56,655 nt of DNA. Origin: Nitrosomonas sp. GTDB taxonomy: Bacteria > Pseudomonadota > Gammaproteobacteria > Burkholderiales > Nitrosomonadaceae. Location: NCBI GenBank assembly GCA_017879645.1, contig JAAEXZ010000008.1:1-56655 (forward strand). Reading direction: 5' to 3'. Positions 23,575-34,932 of this stretch are shown here, in pieces. The position numbers were made by a program, and so were the translations under genes. Within the stretch, counting starts at the first letter, position 1; each line of letters opens with the position of its first letter. The notes below the pieces were generated by a model that had not been told where the DNA came from, ran no database searches, and saw only the letters and a list, made by a program, of their open reading frames with translations.

Positions 23575-26500
23575 CTACTCAGCCTGACCACCCGAATTAC
23601 AAAATGATTTCAGATAAGCATTCACTTTAACCCACTCGGTCTCCAATCCCGGTAATAATGTGGTCAATGTCTTGGCGTCATTGCTTTTACCTGCCTGCTC
23701 CATTCTGGCTCCTATTTCACCCAGTTCTAGTGCACCAATTGATCGCGCCGATGATTTCAGTTTGTGCGCAATTCGGCCGACTTCGGCATACTGCCCCGCA
23801 TGAAAGGCAATGTGCAGCTCTTCCAGCATGCTGGTTGCACTGGCCTGAAAATCCTGCAGCATGTCTTTGATCATGTCCCGATCATTACCGATCAATTGCT
23901 CCAGAACATGCACATCCACAGGTAGATCGGATGCATCGGGGTTTTGAATTTGCACAGGGATCGACGGCGACGGCGCTGTCCCCGGAGCAATAGGATCGCG
24001 CCTCAGGTATTTTTCCAGAATCGTGCGCAAATCCTCCAATTGTGCGGGTTTACTCAAATAATCATCCATGCCGACACTCAGACAGTGCTCGCGCTCCCCT
24101 TTCAGCGCATTGGCTGTTAACGCCACAATGGGCATATGTTTATGCCGGGATTCCAGCGTACGGACGTTTTGCGTCAATTCAAAACCATCCATCTCAGGCA
24201 TATGCAAATCGGTCAACAGCAAGCCATAAGGACACGACTGCAATCGTTTCAGCGCTTCGCGACCATTATTGGCAATGTCTGCCGCAAACCCCAGTAAATT
24301 TAATTGTTGCTTGATCACTTTCTGATTGATGTCATTATCTTCGGCAACCAGGATCAGCGTACCCTGATGCAGCGCTTCGTCCCGGGAAATCACCGGATGT
24401 TCGATCTGCAATGTCCTGACCAGTGATTCCTTCTCCTCCATAGCCTCAGCCCTACCGGCCGCAATCGCCATGGCACGCAATAAAGATTGGCGATACATCA
24501 CGTCGCCATCCAAGGTCACGATATCGACATCCTCAATACGCGCCTGGCGACGGCGTCCACGCTTGATGACAATGAAACGGGGCTCGACATCATCCTTCAG
24601 TGCTGCGGGCTTGGTTTTGGTATTCTGCTTGATCGCTTCGGAGCGCGCCGCAAAAGCCGACCGCAATTCCTCGATCGCAGGCTCAGCCTGGCCCGCATCA
24701 ATGACGACCAGCCACAAACCGGGGGGCAGGCCACGAATGCGCTCACTGACGGTGTCGATATTCTGCGCCTGCTCCACTTCAGCTCCAGCACTGCGCAGGT
24801 AGACCGCGAGATCGTTGCTCAGTCCGGCATCGTCGCCCACGATCAAACAGGTCAATCCACTCAGATCATCTAGCTGACTGATGCCTCCGGCAGCCGACAC
24901 CGGTGCAAGGGGTTTGAAAGGCATTTCAAAGGAAAATGTGGAACCTTGCTGCAGCTCGCTCTGCACGGTGATTTCCGCTCCCATCAATGACGCCAGATGA
25001 TGTGAAATGGCCAACCCCAGTCCGGTTCCGCCGAAACGCCGTGTGGTTGAAGGATCACCTTGTGAAAAGGACTTGAACAGCTTTTCCTGCGTTTCCGGAG
25101 TCATACCAATGCCATTATCGGTTACCTGGAAAGTGATCATCACTTGATCCGCTGACGATTCGGTCAGCAACACACGCACCGACACCCTGCCGGTTTTTTC
25201 CTGCTGGCTTGAAAACTTGATGGCATTGTTGATGATATTCACCAGCACCTGACGCAACCGCAGCGGATCACCCAACATGTTCTCCGGAATGGCCGGATCG
25301 ATGAACAGGGTCAGTTCCACACCCTTGTTCAATGCCAAATGCGCCAGCATACCGCAGGCATTCTCGACAACGCTCGCCAGACGCATCGGTATTTTTTCGA
25401 TCTCCAGCTTACCCGCCTCGATTTTGGAAAAATCCAGAATATCTTCGATGATCGCCAGCAAGGCATAAGCCGAATCCCTGATCAGATTGGCCATCTCCAT
25501 CTGATAACCGCTCAGACTTGTTTGTCGCAACACATCGACCATACCGATCACGCCATTCATCGGTGTGCGGATTTCGTGACTCATGGCGGCAAGGAAAGCC
25601 GATTTCGCTTTGCTCGCCTGCTCGGCTTCGATCCGAGCCTGTTTCAGATCCTGCATGATGCGCACATGTTCGCGAATATCGCGTATCACCCCGGTAAAAT
25701 GCCGCTTGCCGCCGACAAAATACTCACTGACAGCCAGATACAGGGCAATCCGGTCTCCATTTTTGAGCACACCTTCGACTTCTCGACCAAGCCCGATGCC
25801 ATGCGATCCGGACAAATACGGCCGTCCGACATATTCCTGCCCATGCCCGGTGCGACAGTAATTTTCCATATATCCAATATGCCTACTGCGGTCCGGTTCG
25901 GGCACGATAATCGAGATATTCTGTCCGATCATTTCATCACGTTCGTAACCGAACAATTTTTCCATAACCGGATTGGCCGACAAAATTATACCGATTTCAT
26001 CGGTGGTCACCACACAATCGACCATATGCTCCACCACCGAACGCATTTCCTCCTCTTTGATGACCAAGGCCGTATTGGCACGCTGCAAATCGGCTGTTCG
26101 GGTGGCAACACGTTGCTCCAGCTCCATGTTGAGTTGCCGCATCTTGTCTTCAGCCTTGTCTCTCTCGCAATGGCTGGCATTCAGACGTTCAACCATGACA
26201 TTGAAGGTCTGCGCCAGCTGCTGCATTTCGTCCCAGCCGATCAGGGCCACACGCTGATGCAAATTACCCGCTGCAATCTCCAGCGCACTCTGGTTCAACT
26301 GCTTGATTGGGTTGACCACGCGGCGATTGAATAAAAAAGCACCGATCGATGCTGCCAGTAAAGTCATGAACAACAGCACCAGACCCACGAAATGTACCTT
26401 GTTGACCGATGCAAAAGCTTCATCGGCGTCGACGTGCACCACGATGCCCCATTTCATGCGCGGCAAATAGCGCCAGGCGGCCACGACTTCCATGCCACGG

Positions 26501-27336
26501 TAATCCAGCGTCAATGCACCATCCGATTCGCCACTCAGTGCATTGCGCATGGCAGTCGAATCAGGTGTATCGAGCGGAATCCGGCGCATCAGCGCCGCAT
26601 CGGGGTCGGATTTTAGTGGCGCCATGACCAAGGCGGTTTGTTCATCCTCCAACCGTGCCACCACGGTTTCGCCGCTTTCCATCAACCCGACGTTATTGGC
26701 TATCACCGCAAACACACGCTCGCTGAATATCTGTAATGCCAACACCCCCTTCAGTTCGCCATCGATGATGATCGGTGTGGCGACAAAGGCGGCAATGGCA
26801 TTCTTGGATGGCTCATAACGTTCGAACTCGGAAATGCTGCTTTGCCGCTGTGTCAAGGCATAACGTGCCACCTTGCCCAGTCCAGTATCGCGATAAGGCC
26901 CGGTAAACAAATTAGTGGCAAAATCGGACTCATGCGCCTGCGTGTAGACAATATCTCCGCTGACAGAGATCAGAAACAAATCGTAATACTTGGCTTCGCG
27001 GACAAAACGTTTGAAATTCTCGCGATAACTGGCATCCAGCTGTCGGTATTCTTCGGAATCGATGCCATTTTCAGCATAAATTTTGGAAAATCTGACCATG
27101 GCATCGTAAGTCGTACTGGCATCCCGCAGCAGGCTGGTATCCAGCAAGCGCTCCCTGAGGTAACTGTCGATCTGTTCGACTTTCTTGTCCGCAATGGCGG
27201 AAACATTGCGAATGGCGGATTTTTTGATTTCTTTCTCGAAGGTGTGCAGCAGGCTATTACCAATGACGATGATGGGTAGCAGGGAAACCAGCGTAAACCA
27301 GACGGCAAAGCGCTGTGTCAGCGATGTGAAATACAT
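23575..27336 (-). CDS. Membrane-bound hybrid sensor histidine kinase (dCache-HAMP-PAS-HisKA-HATPase-REC-Hpt)
   Basis: 1253 residues: TM1 (about 11-30), periplasmic double-Cache-like sensor (31-310), TM2 (about 315-337), HAMP (338-390), coiled coil, PAS (425-555), HisKA with phospho-histidine H587 (MSHEIRTP), HATPase with N704 region, DNGIG and GTGLGLA, a degenerate receiver-like segment (about 828-960), a full receiver with D1043 (LLTDLHMPEMDG), and a C-terminal Hpt with H1191 (IAHKLKSS). This is a complete BarA/ArcB-type phosphorelay in one chain. GGAGG lies close before ATG 27336. The ligand is not readable. The partner regulator may be the convergent REC-EAL protein. Confidence 0.93.
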   Translation of the reverse strand: MYFTSLTQRFAVWFTLVSLLPIIVIGNSLLHTFEKEIKKSAIRNVSAIADKKVEQIDSYLRERLLDTSLLRDASTTYDAMVRFSKIYAENGIDSEEYRQLDASYRENFKRFVREAKYYDLFLISVSGDIVYTQAHESDFATNLFTGPYRDTGLGKVARYALTQRQSSISEFERYEPSKNAIAAFVATPIIIDGELKGVLALQIFSERVFAVIANNVGLMESGETVVARLEDEQTALVMAPLKSDPDAALMRRIPLDTPDSTAMRNALSGESDGALTLDYRGMEVVAAWRYLPRMKWGIVVHVDADEAFASVNKVHFVGLVLLFMTLLAASIGAFLFNRRVVNPIKQLNQSALEIAAGNLHQRVALIGWDEMQQLAQTFNVMVERLNASHCERDKAEDKMRQLNMELEQRVATRTADLQRANTALVIKEEEMRSVVEHMVDCVVTTDEIGIILSANPVMEKLFGYERDEMIGQNISIIVPEPDRSRHIGYMENYCRTGHGQEYVGRPYLSGSHGIGLGREVEGVLKNGDRIALYLAVSEYFVGGKRHFTGVIRDIREHVRIMQDLKQARIEAEQASKAKSAFLAAMSHEIRTPMNGVIGMVDVLRQTSLSGYQMEMANLIRDSAYALLAIIEDILDFSKIEAGKLEIEKIPMRLASVVENACGMLAHLALNKGVELTLFIDPAIPENMLGDPLRLRQVLVNIINNAIKFSSQQEKTGRVSVRVLLTESSADQVMITFQVTDNGIGMTPETQEKLFKSFSQGDPSTTRRFGGTGLGLAISHHLASLMGAEITVQSELQQGSTFSFEMPFKPLAPVSAAGGISQLDDLSGLTCLIVGDDAGLSNDLAVYLRSAGAEVEQAQNIDTVSERIRGLPPGLWLVVIDAGQAEPAIEELRSAFAARSEAIKQNTKTKPAALKDDVEPRFIVIKRGRRRQARIEDVDIVTLDGDVMYRQSLLRAMAIAAGRAEAMEEKESLVRTLQIEHPVISRDEALHQGTLILVAEDNDINQKVIKQQLNLLGFAADIANNGREALKRLQSCPYGLLLTDLHMPEMDGFELTQNVRTLESRHKHMPIVALTANALKGEREHCLSVGMDDYLSKPAQLEDLRTILEKYLRRDPIAPGTAPSPSIPVQIQNPDASDLPVDVHVLEQLIGNDRDMIKDMLQDFQASATSMLEELHIAFHAGQYAEVGRIAHKLKSSARSIGALELGEIGARMEQAGKSNDAKTLTTLLPGLETEWVKVNAYLKSFCNSGGQAE

Positions 27337-27487
27337 TATGCCTCCTATCGAAAACGGCTGCAGACATCAGAAGAATCAGGTTTGTTGTGCCTAATTCATC
27401 ATATCACGCCATTTGTGAGAGTAAAGCAGCAGTCCTTGCTAACGGATCGCAATCGCTGCGACCGCCCTCATCACTTTCGCACTTCGG

Positions 27488-29527
27488 TTACGGAGTCAGG
27501 GTTTTCAGAGGCTCAGTCGGCCAGGTCCCTTTTGCAATCACTTGCCGACCGTCAAAAACCAGATAGCTCTGGCGTCCGTAATGCGGCAGTGGACGCACCA
27601 ATGCTTCCAAAGCAGCACCATCACGAGCGGCAATGATGGCAACAGATGCACCATCGGTGCGGGCTATTGTCCACACCCGTGCCGAGCCCTTTTGTTTAAC
27701 CGCTTCGGGCATTTCCGGTAGCGACTGTCTGGCAAGCCAGGCGTCTACCTCGGCTTGCAGGCCGATGACCAGAACCGGTGCCGGGGATAAGGATTCACTG
27801 GTTGCCAAGATCTGCGGCTTTTGCTCTTGCAGCTTGCCTGCTAGTGTTTCGGCCAGGTTTCGCAACTCGGTCTGGTTAGACAGCAAAACAGTTTGCGTAT
27901 GCGGATTCACCATGATTTCACGCAAAATCGGAGGGGCTTCCCCAGATTGCAGGTGACGGAACAGGCGCATGTCGGGATCCAGCATCACCGCAACCGGCTG
28001 CTCAGGCAAACTCAACCGGAATGTTTGCTTTTCCTCCTTAAAATCCAGAATATGGATCTGCCGTCCCTGTTGACTCTCGACATGAATCGGAACCCGCAAT
28101 TGATAGGCCGGTGCCGATTGCTGCAAGGTCAACGTCAATTCATGACCGGAACCCGATGCAGCGCGTCTGGCATCCATAATCGCCAAATCAGGCGCACCCT
28201 TGCGGTTAAGCCATTGATCAAAAAATGGTTCCAGAGGTTGCCCTGACATCATTTCGAACATCTGCCGCACATTCTGCCAGGATGTCACCTTGAAACGCCG
28301 CGTGGACCACAATCCCTGCAACGAAAGCTGAAAAATCGACTCGCCCAACTGATCGCGCAGCATCAGAAACAGCATCGCGGCCTTGTTATAACCGACGATT
28401 TTGGATGCGCCATGCATACGTGAAGTAAACGCAACCAGCGGCTCGTCCTGCCCCGGTTGCAACGCAGCAAAATCTCGCAACCACCCCTGGCGCATTTCGC
28501 GTGCCGCGGCACCGCTCTCCCGTTCCTTGTAGGTGTAGTCAGCCATAAAAGTGGTCAGTCCTTCCGACCAGTTGCCACTCCGATAGTCGGGGTACACGCC
28601 ATTTCCCCACCAGTTATGCAGGACTTCGTGTCCCAGCGAGGTATCGCGGATAAACGGCAATTGCAGCACACTGACGCCCAAATAGGTCATGGTTGGCATG
28701 CCAAATCCGGTGGGCGTCGGACTGGACACCACGCTGAATTCCGAAAAAGGATATTCACCAATCCAATTCTCATACAGATCCAGATAGCGTTGGGTTGCCG
28801 CCAGATAATCCTGAGCGTGTTGCTGGATCTCCGGGTGAAAATAAGTGCGCAACTGAACCGAGCGCTGCTTGATGTTGTGATGCGTCAGGGTTGCCACCTT
28901 GTAAGGCCCGGCAATCAGATCAATACCTTCCGCATCGAAAGGAAACTCGAATGCAGCACGATACCCCTGCTCGGTATCACTTTCTTCCAGCAATCTGCCG
29001 GCTACCAGCCCACGCTGTCCGGCTGGCAGTCGGAGCTTGAGTTTATATTGCGCCAGCGTATCCATCACGCGGGGGTACCAGCCCGACGCATCCGGCAGGA
29101 AGGTGCCCAGCTCGCTACTGGCTGCGATTGGACGACCCAGTGTCTGCTGATGATCGATTCGGGTGTCGAGCGCTGACAGTAATCCTTTCCAGTGAATAAC
29201 GATCCGGTGTTGCTGCGTGAAATTGAATGGAATCGACCAGATATGCGGCTGATCGGTACGCTCCCGACCGATTCCAAGCGGTCCGTCATTCAACTCAGCC
29301 TGTGTCACCTCATAGGCCGATCCCAGCATGACCTTAAAGTCCCTTGGATTTTTGACATGGATGACACTCTGCCCCGCAATCGTGCGTGCCACGGGGTCGA
29401 TCTGCACGGTGATGTCGTAATTGACATCATTGATCCTGGGTAAAGGCTGTGCTGCATGAACCGCTTGGCACAGTCCAACAAGACAAAACAGCACTAAAAC
29501 TTTTAGGGTGACTATGGCGTGTTTCAT
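27488..29527 (-). CDS. M1-family metallopeptidase, exported
   Basis: 679 residues with a signal peptide (ending AVHAAQPL, about residue 26). The zinc motif of M1 aminopeptidases is complete: HEVLHNWWG with the downstream glutamate in WSEGLTTFM. The N-terminal half is the beta-rich M1 saddle domain (PRINDVNYDITVQI) and the C-terminal half includes a region unlike classical aminopeptidase N, so substrate is uncertain. It starts 18 bases after the ChaN/PDZ gene stop, so the two are probably one operon acting in the periplasm. Confidence 0.9.
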   Translation of the reverse strand: MKHAIVTLKVLVLFCLVGLCQAVHAAQPLPRINDVNYDITVQIDPVARTIAGQSVIHVKNPRDFKVMLGSAYEVTQAELNDGPLGIGRERTDQPHIWSIPFNFTQQHRIVIHWKGLLSALDTRIDHQQTLGRPIAASSELGTFLPDASGWYPRVMDTLAQYKLKLRLPAGQRGLVAGRLLEESDTEQGYRAAFEFPFDAEGIDLIAGPYKVATLTHHNIKQRSVQLRTYFHPEIQQHAQDYLAATQRYLDLYENWIGEYPFSEFSVVSSPTPTGFGMPTMTYLGVSVLQLPFIRDTSLGHEVLHNWWGNGVYPDYRSGNWSEGLTTFMADYTYKERESGAAAREMRQGWLRDFAALQPGQDEPLVAFTSRMHGASKIVGYNKAAMLFLMLRDQLGESIFQLSLQGLWSTRRFKVTSWQNVRQMFEMMSGQPLEPFFDQWLNRKGAPDLAIMDARRAASGSGHELTLTLQQSAPAYQLRVPIHVESQQGRQIHILDFKEEKQTFRLSLPEQPVAVMLDPDMRLFRHLQSGEAPPILREIMVNPHTQTVLLSNQTELRNLAETLAGKLQEQKPQILATSESLSPAPVLVIGLQAEVDAWLARQSLPEMPEAVKQKGSARVWTIARTDGASVAIIAARDGAALEALVRPLPHYGRQSYLVFDGRQVIAKGTWPTEPLKTLTP

Positions 29528-29545
29528 GGTTACCTGAAAAACAAA

Positions 29546-30775
29546 CTAAAGCTGTTGTATCGGAAACTTGGCAATGACTTCGATAATCTGTTCATCGCGT
29601 TTGATTTTGAGCGGAAGCCACGTACCGGGCGCCTGGCGTTTGACGATGTTAACCACATCTTCTGTGTGCTTGAGGGGCAAACCCGCCATTTCCAGAATGA
29701 CATCGGAATCCTGCAGTTTGGCTGCATCGGCGATACTGTTCTGTTCGACCTGCAGAATAACCGCGCCTCCCCGCCCCATCTCAAAACGTATGCCCAGACG
29801 CTGGAATTGCGGTCGGGTCGGTTCAGACGCGTGCGGTAATACACCAAATACGGCATCGGCAACGCCCTTGACGAGATGCTTGCACGACTTGTCGTTATCC
29901 CAGGGCAGCAGGGTTGCGACTTGCTTGATTCCCAGGTCGTGCAATTGATGTTCAACGCCAAAGCCATGAATGACATGCCCTGTACCCATGACGCCCACCA
30001 CCAGGGGTTTTTCCGCAGCCGGTGATCCCACGACAGCCTGCTGTAATACCTGCGCCATGGCACGATCCCACAGTTGCTGACCGCCAATGAAACGTCTGAA
30101 ATCGGGATCATCCTGATTCAATTCGCCCTCTTTCTTGTGCTTGCGATCATGCTGCTTGTAGATCGGAAACAGATAGTCCACATAAGCCTGACTGGGTTCA
30201 GCGGGGCGCGTCAACCCTTCACGATCCTCTACCGGTACGCCATAAAAACCCTTCTCTGCAACCTGACGCCGCAGACTGGTTTCGATATTCAATGCCAGCA
30301 TGGGAATACGGTTCATGCGTGCAAAATGGAATAAGGGCAAGTACAGATTGGCATCCGTATTCCACACATGGTCCCACTCCGCCGCCCGCAGGAATTCTTT
30401 CTCGCTGTATTCACCGGCAACCCACTTATCCAGTGCTGCCTGAACACGGCGCGGAAACATTTCAAATCCGATCACCATATTCGGACGCACGGCGTACAGT
30501 GCCATCAGTGCCTGCAATTGCCAGCGGTGATGATCCGCGTTGACATGCGTCTCTCCCAGCAAAACCACTGCGGATTTGGCTGCCCGGCTGATCACATCCT
30601 GCTGTCGAACTGAGCCTTCGCCCGGAACGATCCAGTTGCCGAGTGGCACACAACGATTGAAAACCGGTTTCTTGGCCGGTGTAATCATGGCCTGGGCACT
30701 GCCAAGGTAGCCTGCTGTCAGCAAAACTGACAGATACAATATGTTTTTCACCCTATTTATATTTCGCTTTGACAT
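29546..30775 (-). CDS. ChaN-like protein with C-terminal PDZ domain, exported
   Basis: 409 residues. A signal peptide ends near SAQA/MITP (residue ~30). The core (about 60-300) is ChaN/DUF399-like: VVLLGETHVNADHH near the start and GVMGTGHVIHG later; E(T)H and other histidines may bind metal or haem, as ChaN of Campylobacter does. A PDZ domain fills the C-terminus (about 320-405: GAVILQVEQNSIADAAKLQ, GDVILEM-like). The PDZ probably presents peptides or binds C-termini, and the neighbour is an M1 peptidase 18 bases downstream, so this could be a periplasmic quality-control pair. That is inference. Confidence 0.85.
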   Translation of the reverse strand: MSKRNINRVKNILYLSVLLTAGYLGSAQAMITPAKKPVFNRCVPLGNWIVPGEGSVRQQDVISRAAKSAVVLLGETHVNADHHRWQLQALMALYAVRPNMVIGFEMFPRRVQAALDKWVAGEYSEKEFLRAAEWDHVWNTDANLYLPLFHFARMNRIPMLALNIETSLRRQVAEKGFYGVPVEDREGLTRPAEPSQAYVDYLFPIYKQHDRKHKKEGELNQDDPDFRRFIGGQQLWDRAMAQVLQQAVVGSPAAEKPLVVGVMGTGHVIHGFGVEHQLHDLGIKQVATLLPWDNDKSCKHLVKGVADAVFGVLPHASEPTRPQFQRLGIRFEMGRGGAVILQVEQNSIADAAKLQDSDVILEMAGLPLKHTEDVVNIVKRQAPGTWLPLKIKRDEQIIEVIAKFPIQQL

Positions 30776-30803
30776 GTCGTTTGACTCATTTCTGTTCGTA
30801 AAT

Positions 30804-33800
30804 TTATCCTAACCACTTGCGTGCATTCCGAAACAGGCGCATCCAAGGCCCATCTTCTGTCGACCCCGAACGCCCATCAGGATGCCAGGAATGCTGCGAT
30901 ACCCGGAAAACGCGCTCGGGATGCGGCATCAGCACATTGAACCGGCCATCGGGTGTGGTCAATCCCGTCATGCCCGATACCGAACCATTGGGATTGAACG
31001 GATAATGTTCGGTTACTCGTCCATAATGATCCACATAGCGTAGCGTCACCAGCGAAGTCACAGCATTCTTGGCCTCCTCGGAAGAAAACTCAACCCTGCC
31101 TTCACCGTGGGCTACCGTGATCGGCATCCGGCTGCCCGTCATACCGGCAAACAGGATCGACGGACTCGGCTGCACTTCTACCATGACAAAGCGCGCTTCG
31201 AATTGTTCCGATACATTGCGCCGAAAACGTGGCCAATGCTCCGCACCCGGTATGATCGTGTGCAGGTTGCTCATCATCTGGCAACCATTGCAAACCCCTA
31301 GGGCAAAGGTATCCGTACGCTGGAAAAAGACTTCGAATTCTTCACGGGCCCGTGGGTTGAACAAAATGGACTTGGCCCAGCCTTCACCCGCGCCCAGCAC
31401 ATCGCCATAGGAAAATCCACCACAAGCGACAAAACCCTGGAAATCGCGCAATGAGACACGCCCGACGATGATGTCGCTCATGTGCACGTCCACCGCAGTG
31501 AATCCGGCGCGATCGAATGCAGCCGCCATTTCGACATGACCATTGACACCCTGTTCGCGCAGAATGGCCAGCCGTGGACGATTCCCCGCACGAATGAACG
31601 GTGCGGCGACATCTGCACTGGCATCATAGCTTAACGCAACCTGCAAACCAGGATCGCCGTCATCCAGTAACCGGTCATATTCCTGCTGCGCACACTGCGG
31701 ATTATCACGCAGTGCCTGCATGCGGTATGTGGTCTCCGACCAGGCGCGTTGCAAAGTCACACGCTTTTCGGCCAGAACCGCCTTGTTATGGCGCATCACG
31801 CGAATTTCATCCGCCTGATTCGGATGGCCGATGACATAACAGTAATTGCGCAATCCGGCATCGGCCAGTACCTGCATGGCCTGCGCATGCTGTGCTGTTT
31901 CGATTTGCAGCACCGCCCCCAGTTCTTCGTTGAACAGAACCGCAAGCAGTCGTTCCATGGCACGGTCACTCAGGGGCTGCGATGTCCATTCGGAGCCATC
32001 GAGGTCGCTGCTTCGCGCATCGAAACACAACTGATCCATATTGACCGTCAAGCCACAATGCCCGGCAAAGGCCATTTCGCACAGGCTTGCAAACAAACCG
32101 CCATCGGAACGATCATGGTAAGCCAGAATCAGGCCGCCCGCATTGAGCTGCTGGATCGCTGAAAAAAACTGTCGCAAGCGGATGGCACCTTCAGCGCCAT
32201 CGATATCCGGCGCCGTATTGCCAACCTGCTTGTAAACCTGTGCCAGCGCCGAGCCTCCCAACCGGTTGCGCCCACACCCGAGGTCGATCAGCAGCAACTC
32301 CGTTTCACCCCGATCAATACGAAGTTGCGGTGTCAAGGTCTTGCGCACATCGGTTACGCAGGCAAAAGCCGAAATGATCAGGGACAGCGGCGCAGTCACA
32401 GCCTTGCGCGTTATGGCGCCCTGAGCAGAATCGATCTCGTCCCAGATGGTTTTCATCGACATCGAGTCCTTGCCCACCGGAATGCTGATACCCAATTGCG
32501 GGCACAATTCCATACCGACACATTGCACCGCATCATATAGCCCTGCGTCCTCGCCGGGATGACCGGCCGCCGCCATCCAGTTGGCCGACAGCTTGATCTG
32601 CTCCATCCCGGCAATCGGTGCTGCTGCAATATTGGTAACGGCTTCGCCGACGGCCATGCGGGCCGCTGCCTGTGAACTGATCAACGCCAGAGGTGTGCGT
32701 TCGCCCAAGGCAAATGCTTCTCCCCGGTCAGTGTGGTACCCCATGCTGGTAACAGCCACATCGGCGACCGGAACCTGCCACGGCCCGACCATCTGATCGC
32801 GCGCCGACAAACCGCCGACACTGCGATCACCAATGGCAATCAGGAAGGTCTTGTCCGCCACGGCTGGCAATCGCAGAATCCGGTACACCGCATCGGTCAG
32901 GTCCACACCGGAAAAATCCAGATCGGGCAGGATTGTTGTGCCATGACCGGCATGGCGTATCATTTTCGGTGGTTTGCCGAGCAATACCGGCAAAGGCATA
33001 TTCACCGGCAGCGGTGAGGACTGCCGGTCCGTCACCACGAGCTGCTGCTCTGTTGTCGCTTCACCGATCACCGCAAACGGGCAGCGCTCACGTTCACAAA
33101 TACTGCGAAACAGATCCAGAGACTCAGGCCGGATAGCCAGTACATAACGCTCCTGCGCTTCGTTACTCCAGATCTGCATCGGCGACATGCTGGTTTCTTC
33201 CGATGGCACCACACGCAGATCAAACCGGCCGCCCCGGCCGGAATCATGCACCAGTTCCGGGAAAGCATTCGACAAACCGCCTGCACCGACATCATGAATG
33301 AACAAAATCGGATTCTCAGCACCCGTGCGTTGCAATTGCCAGCAACGATCGATGACTTCCTGCGCACGCCGCTGCATTTCCGGGTTGCCACGCTGCACCG
33401 AATCAAAATCCAGCGTCTCAGTATTGGCACCGGTATCCATGCTGGAAGCCGCTCCGCCTCCCAGACCAATCAACATGCCGGGACCGCCCAGTTGAATCAG
33501 CAAGGTTCCCGCAGGAAATGTCTGTTTGCGCACATGCACATCAGCGATTTGTCCCACTCCACCAGCCAGCATGATGGGTTTGTGATACCCGCGCATCTCG
33601 CCGCCCACTTGTTCTTCGAAGGTACGGAAATAACCAGCCAGATTGGGACGCCCAAACTCATTATTGAAAGCAGCTCCGCCGATTGGTCCTTCGAGCATGA
33701 TCTGTAGTGCCGACGCAATGCGCGATGGCTTGCCATAGGTTGGACTCGCCGCATTACCATCGCCCGTTACAGCGACATGGGCGAATTCCCAGGGCTGGAT

Positions 33801-34832
33801 AAAACCGGGAATATTCAAATTGGATACTGAGAAACCGCACAAACCGGCTTTGGGTTTGGCGCCCCGACCCGTTGCGCCTTCGTCGCGAATTTCGCCGCCA
33901 ACACCGGTTGCCGCACCGGGGAAAGGAGAAATGGCGGTGGGATGATTGTGTGTTTCCACCTTCATCAGCACATGCGTCGTTTCCGGAGAATAATGGTATA
34001 CCCCGCCCTCACCGGGATAAAAACGCTCGATTTCTGCGCCTTCAATGATGCTGGCATTATCGGCATACGCCACCAGCGTGCCTTGTGGATGCATCTGGTG
34101 CGTATTGCGTATCATGGCAAACAATGACTTGTCTCTTGCCTGGCCATCCACCACCCAGTCCGCATTGAATATCTTGTGCCGGCAATGCTCGGAATTGGCC
34201 TGGGCAAACATCATCAGCTCGACATCGGTGGGATCGCGATGCGCCTGCTGATAATACTGCAGCAGGTAGTCGATTTCATCTGCAGACAGCGCCAGTCCCA
34301 TGTCCTGATTGGCTTGCAGCAAGGCGGCCATGCCGTTTTGCGTGACATCGATGGTTACCAGCAGTTTTGGAGGGAAATGCTGAAACAATCGTTCTGCAGC
34401 CGCGAATGTGCCAAACACGGCTTCGGTCATGCGATCGTGCAGCAAGGACAGCAGGGATGATCTTTCATCATCCGACAGCACACCATCGGTCTGCACGAAA
34501 TAAGCCAAACCGCGTTCGATGCGTTCGACTGCCGATAATCCGCAATGGTGCGCAATATCCGTTGCTTTGCTGGACCAGGGTGAAATTGTACCGGGCCGCG
34601 GCAGCACAAGAAACAACTGCTCGGATTGCCGGGACTCCTGTTGCGAAGGAGCTTCGTTCAACAATTGCGCCAGCGCTGTCGTTTCATCGGCATTCAATGC
34701 ACGATACAACGCACAGAAATGCCAGAATTCGGTTGTAACAGCCAGCACAGGCAATTGCCTCGCCTTGATTTCCTTCAATAATTTTTCCAGACGAAACGGA
34801 GAAAGCGCACGTCCACCACAAAATTGGAGCAT
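30804..34832 (-). CDS. purL: Phosphoribosylformylglycinamidine synthase (large single-chain type)
   Basis: 1342 residues, the proteobacterial fused form that converts FGAR, glutamine and ATP to FGAM in purine synthesis. The order is an N-terminal PurS-like domain, linker, two AIRS-type synthase halves ([29 protein letters not shown]) and a C-terminal glutamine amidotransferase with nucleophile cysteine in GVCNGCQMM and the HPER motif MPHPERVF. Length is normal. It stands 28 bases upstream of the ChaN/PDZ gene on the same strand and is divergent from the hydrate-repair gene. Confidence 0.97.
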   Translation of the reverse strand: MLQFCGGRALSPFRLEKLLKEIKARQLPVLAVTTEFWHFCALYRALNADETTALAQLLNEAPSQQESRQSEQLFLVLPRPGTISPWSSKATDIAHHCGLSAVERIERGLAYFVQTDGVLSDDERSSLLSLLHDRMTEAVFGTFAAAERLFQHFPPKLLVTIDVTQNGMAALLQANQDMGLALSADEIDYLLQYYQQAHRDPTDVELMMFAQANSEHCRHKIFNADWVVDGQARDKSLFAMIRNTHQMHPQGTLVAYADNASIIEGAEIERFYPGEGGVYHYSPETTHVLMKVETHNHPTAISPFPGAATGVGGEIRDEGATGRGAKPKAGLCGFSVSNLNIPGFIQPWEFAHVAVTGDGNAASPTYGKPSRIASALQIMLEGPIGGAAFNNEFGRPNLAGYFRTFEEQVGGEMRGYHKPIMLAGGVGQIADVHVRKQTFPAGTLLIQLGGPGMLIGLGGGAASSMDTGANTETLDFDSVQRGNPEMQRRAQEVIDRCWQLQRTGAENPILFIHDVGAGGLSNAFPELVHDSGRGGRFDLRVVPSEETSMSPMQIWSNEAQERYVLAIRPESLDLFRSICERERCPFAVIGEATTEQQLVVTDRQSSPLPVNMPLPVLLGKPPKMIRHAGHGTTILPDLDFSGVDLTDAVYRILRLPAVADKTFLIAIGDRSVGGLSARDQMVGPWQVPVADVAVTSMGYHTDRGEAFALGERTPLALISSQAAARMAVGEAVTNIAAAPIAGMEQIKLSANWMAAAGHPGEDAGLYDAVQCVGMELCPQLGISIPVGKDSMSMKTIWDEIDSAQGAITRKAVTAPLSLIISAFACVTDVRKTLTPQLRIDRGETELLLIDLGCGRNRLGGSALAQVYKQVGNTAPDIDGAEGAIRLRQFFSAIQQLNAGGLILAYHDRSDGGLFASLCEMAFAGHCGLTVNMDQLCFDARSSDLDGSEWTSQPLSDRAMERLLAVLFNEELGAVLQIETAQHAQAMQVLADAGLRNYCYVIGHPNQADEIRVMRHNKAVLAEKRVTLQRAWSETTYRMQALRDNPQCAQQEYDRLLDDGDPGLQVALSYDASADVAAPFIRAGNRPRLAILREQGVNGHVEMAAAFDRAGFTAVDVHMSDIIVGRVSLRDFQGFVACGGFSYGDVLGAGEGWAKSILFNPRAREEFEVFFQRTDTFALGVCNGCQMMSNLHTIIPGAEHWPRFRRNVSEQFEARFVMVEVQPSPSILFAGMTGSRMPITVAHGEGRVEFSSEEAKNAVTSLVTLRYVDHYGRVTEHYPFNPNGSVSGMTGLTTPDGRFNVLMPHPERVFRVSQHSWHPDGRSGSTEDGPWMRLFRNARKWLG

Positions 34833-34932
34833 CGGATAAATTCGGATCGATCGATTAACAAAGGTTGCAATTTTACACGAGAAGAGGTACTTATCGCTGC
34901 ATCATCCCGATGCATTGCATTTCACCGAAATC

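Noticed and set aside
25339-26334. 331-codon open frame antisense to the hybrid sensor kinase
   Set aside because: No recognisable domain; the sense strand encodes PAS, HAMP and HisKA in order.
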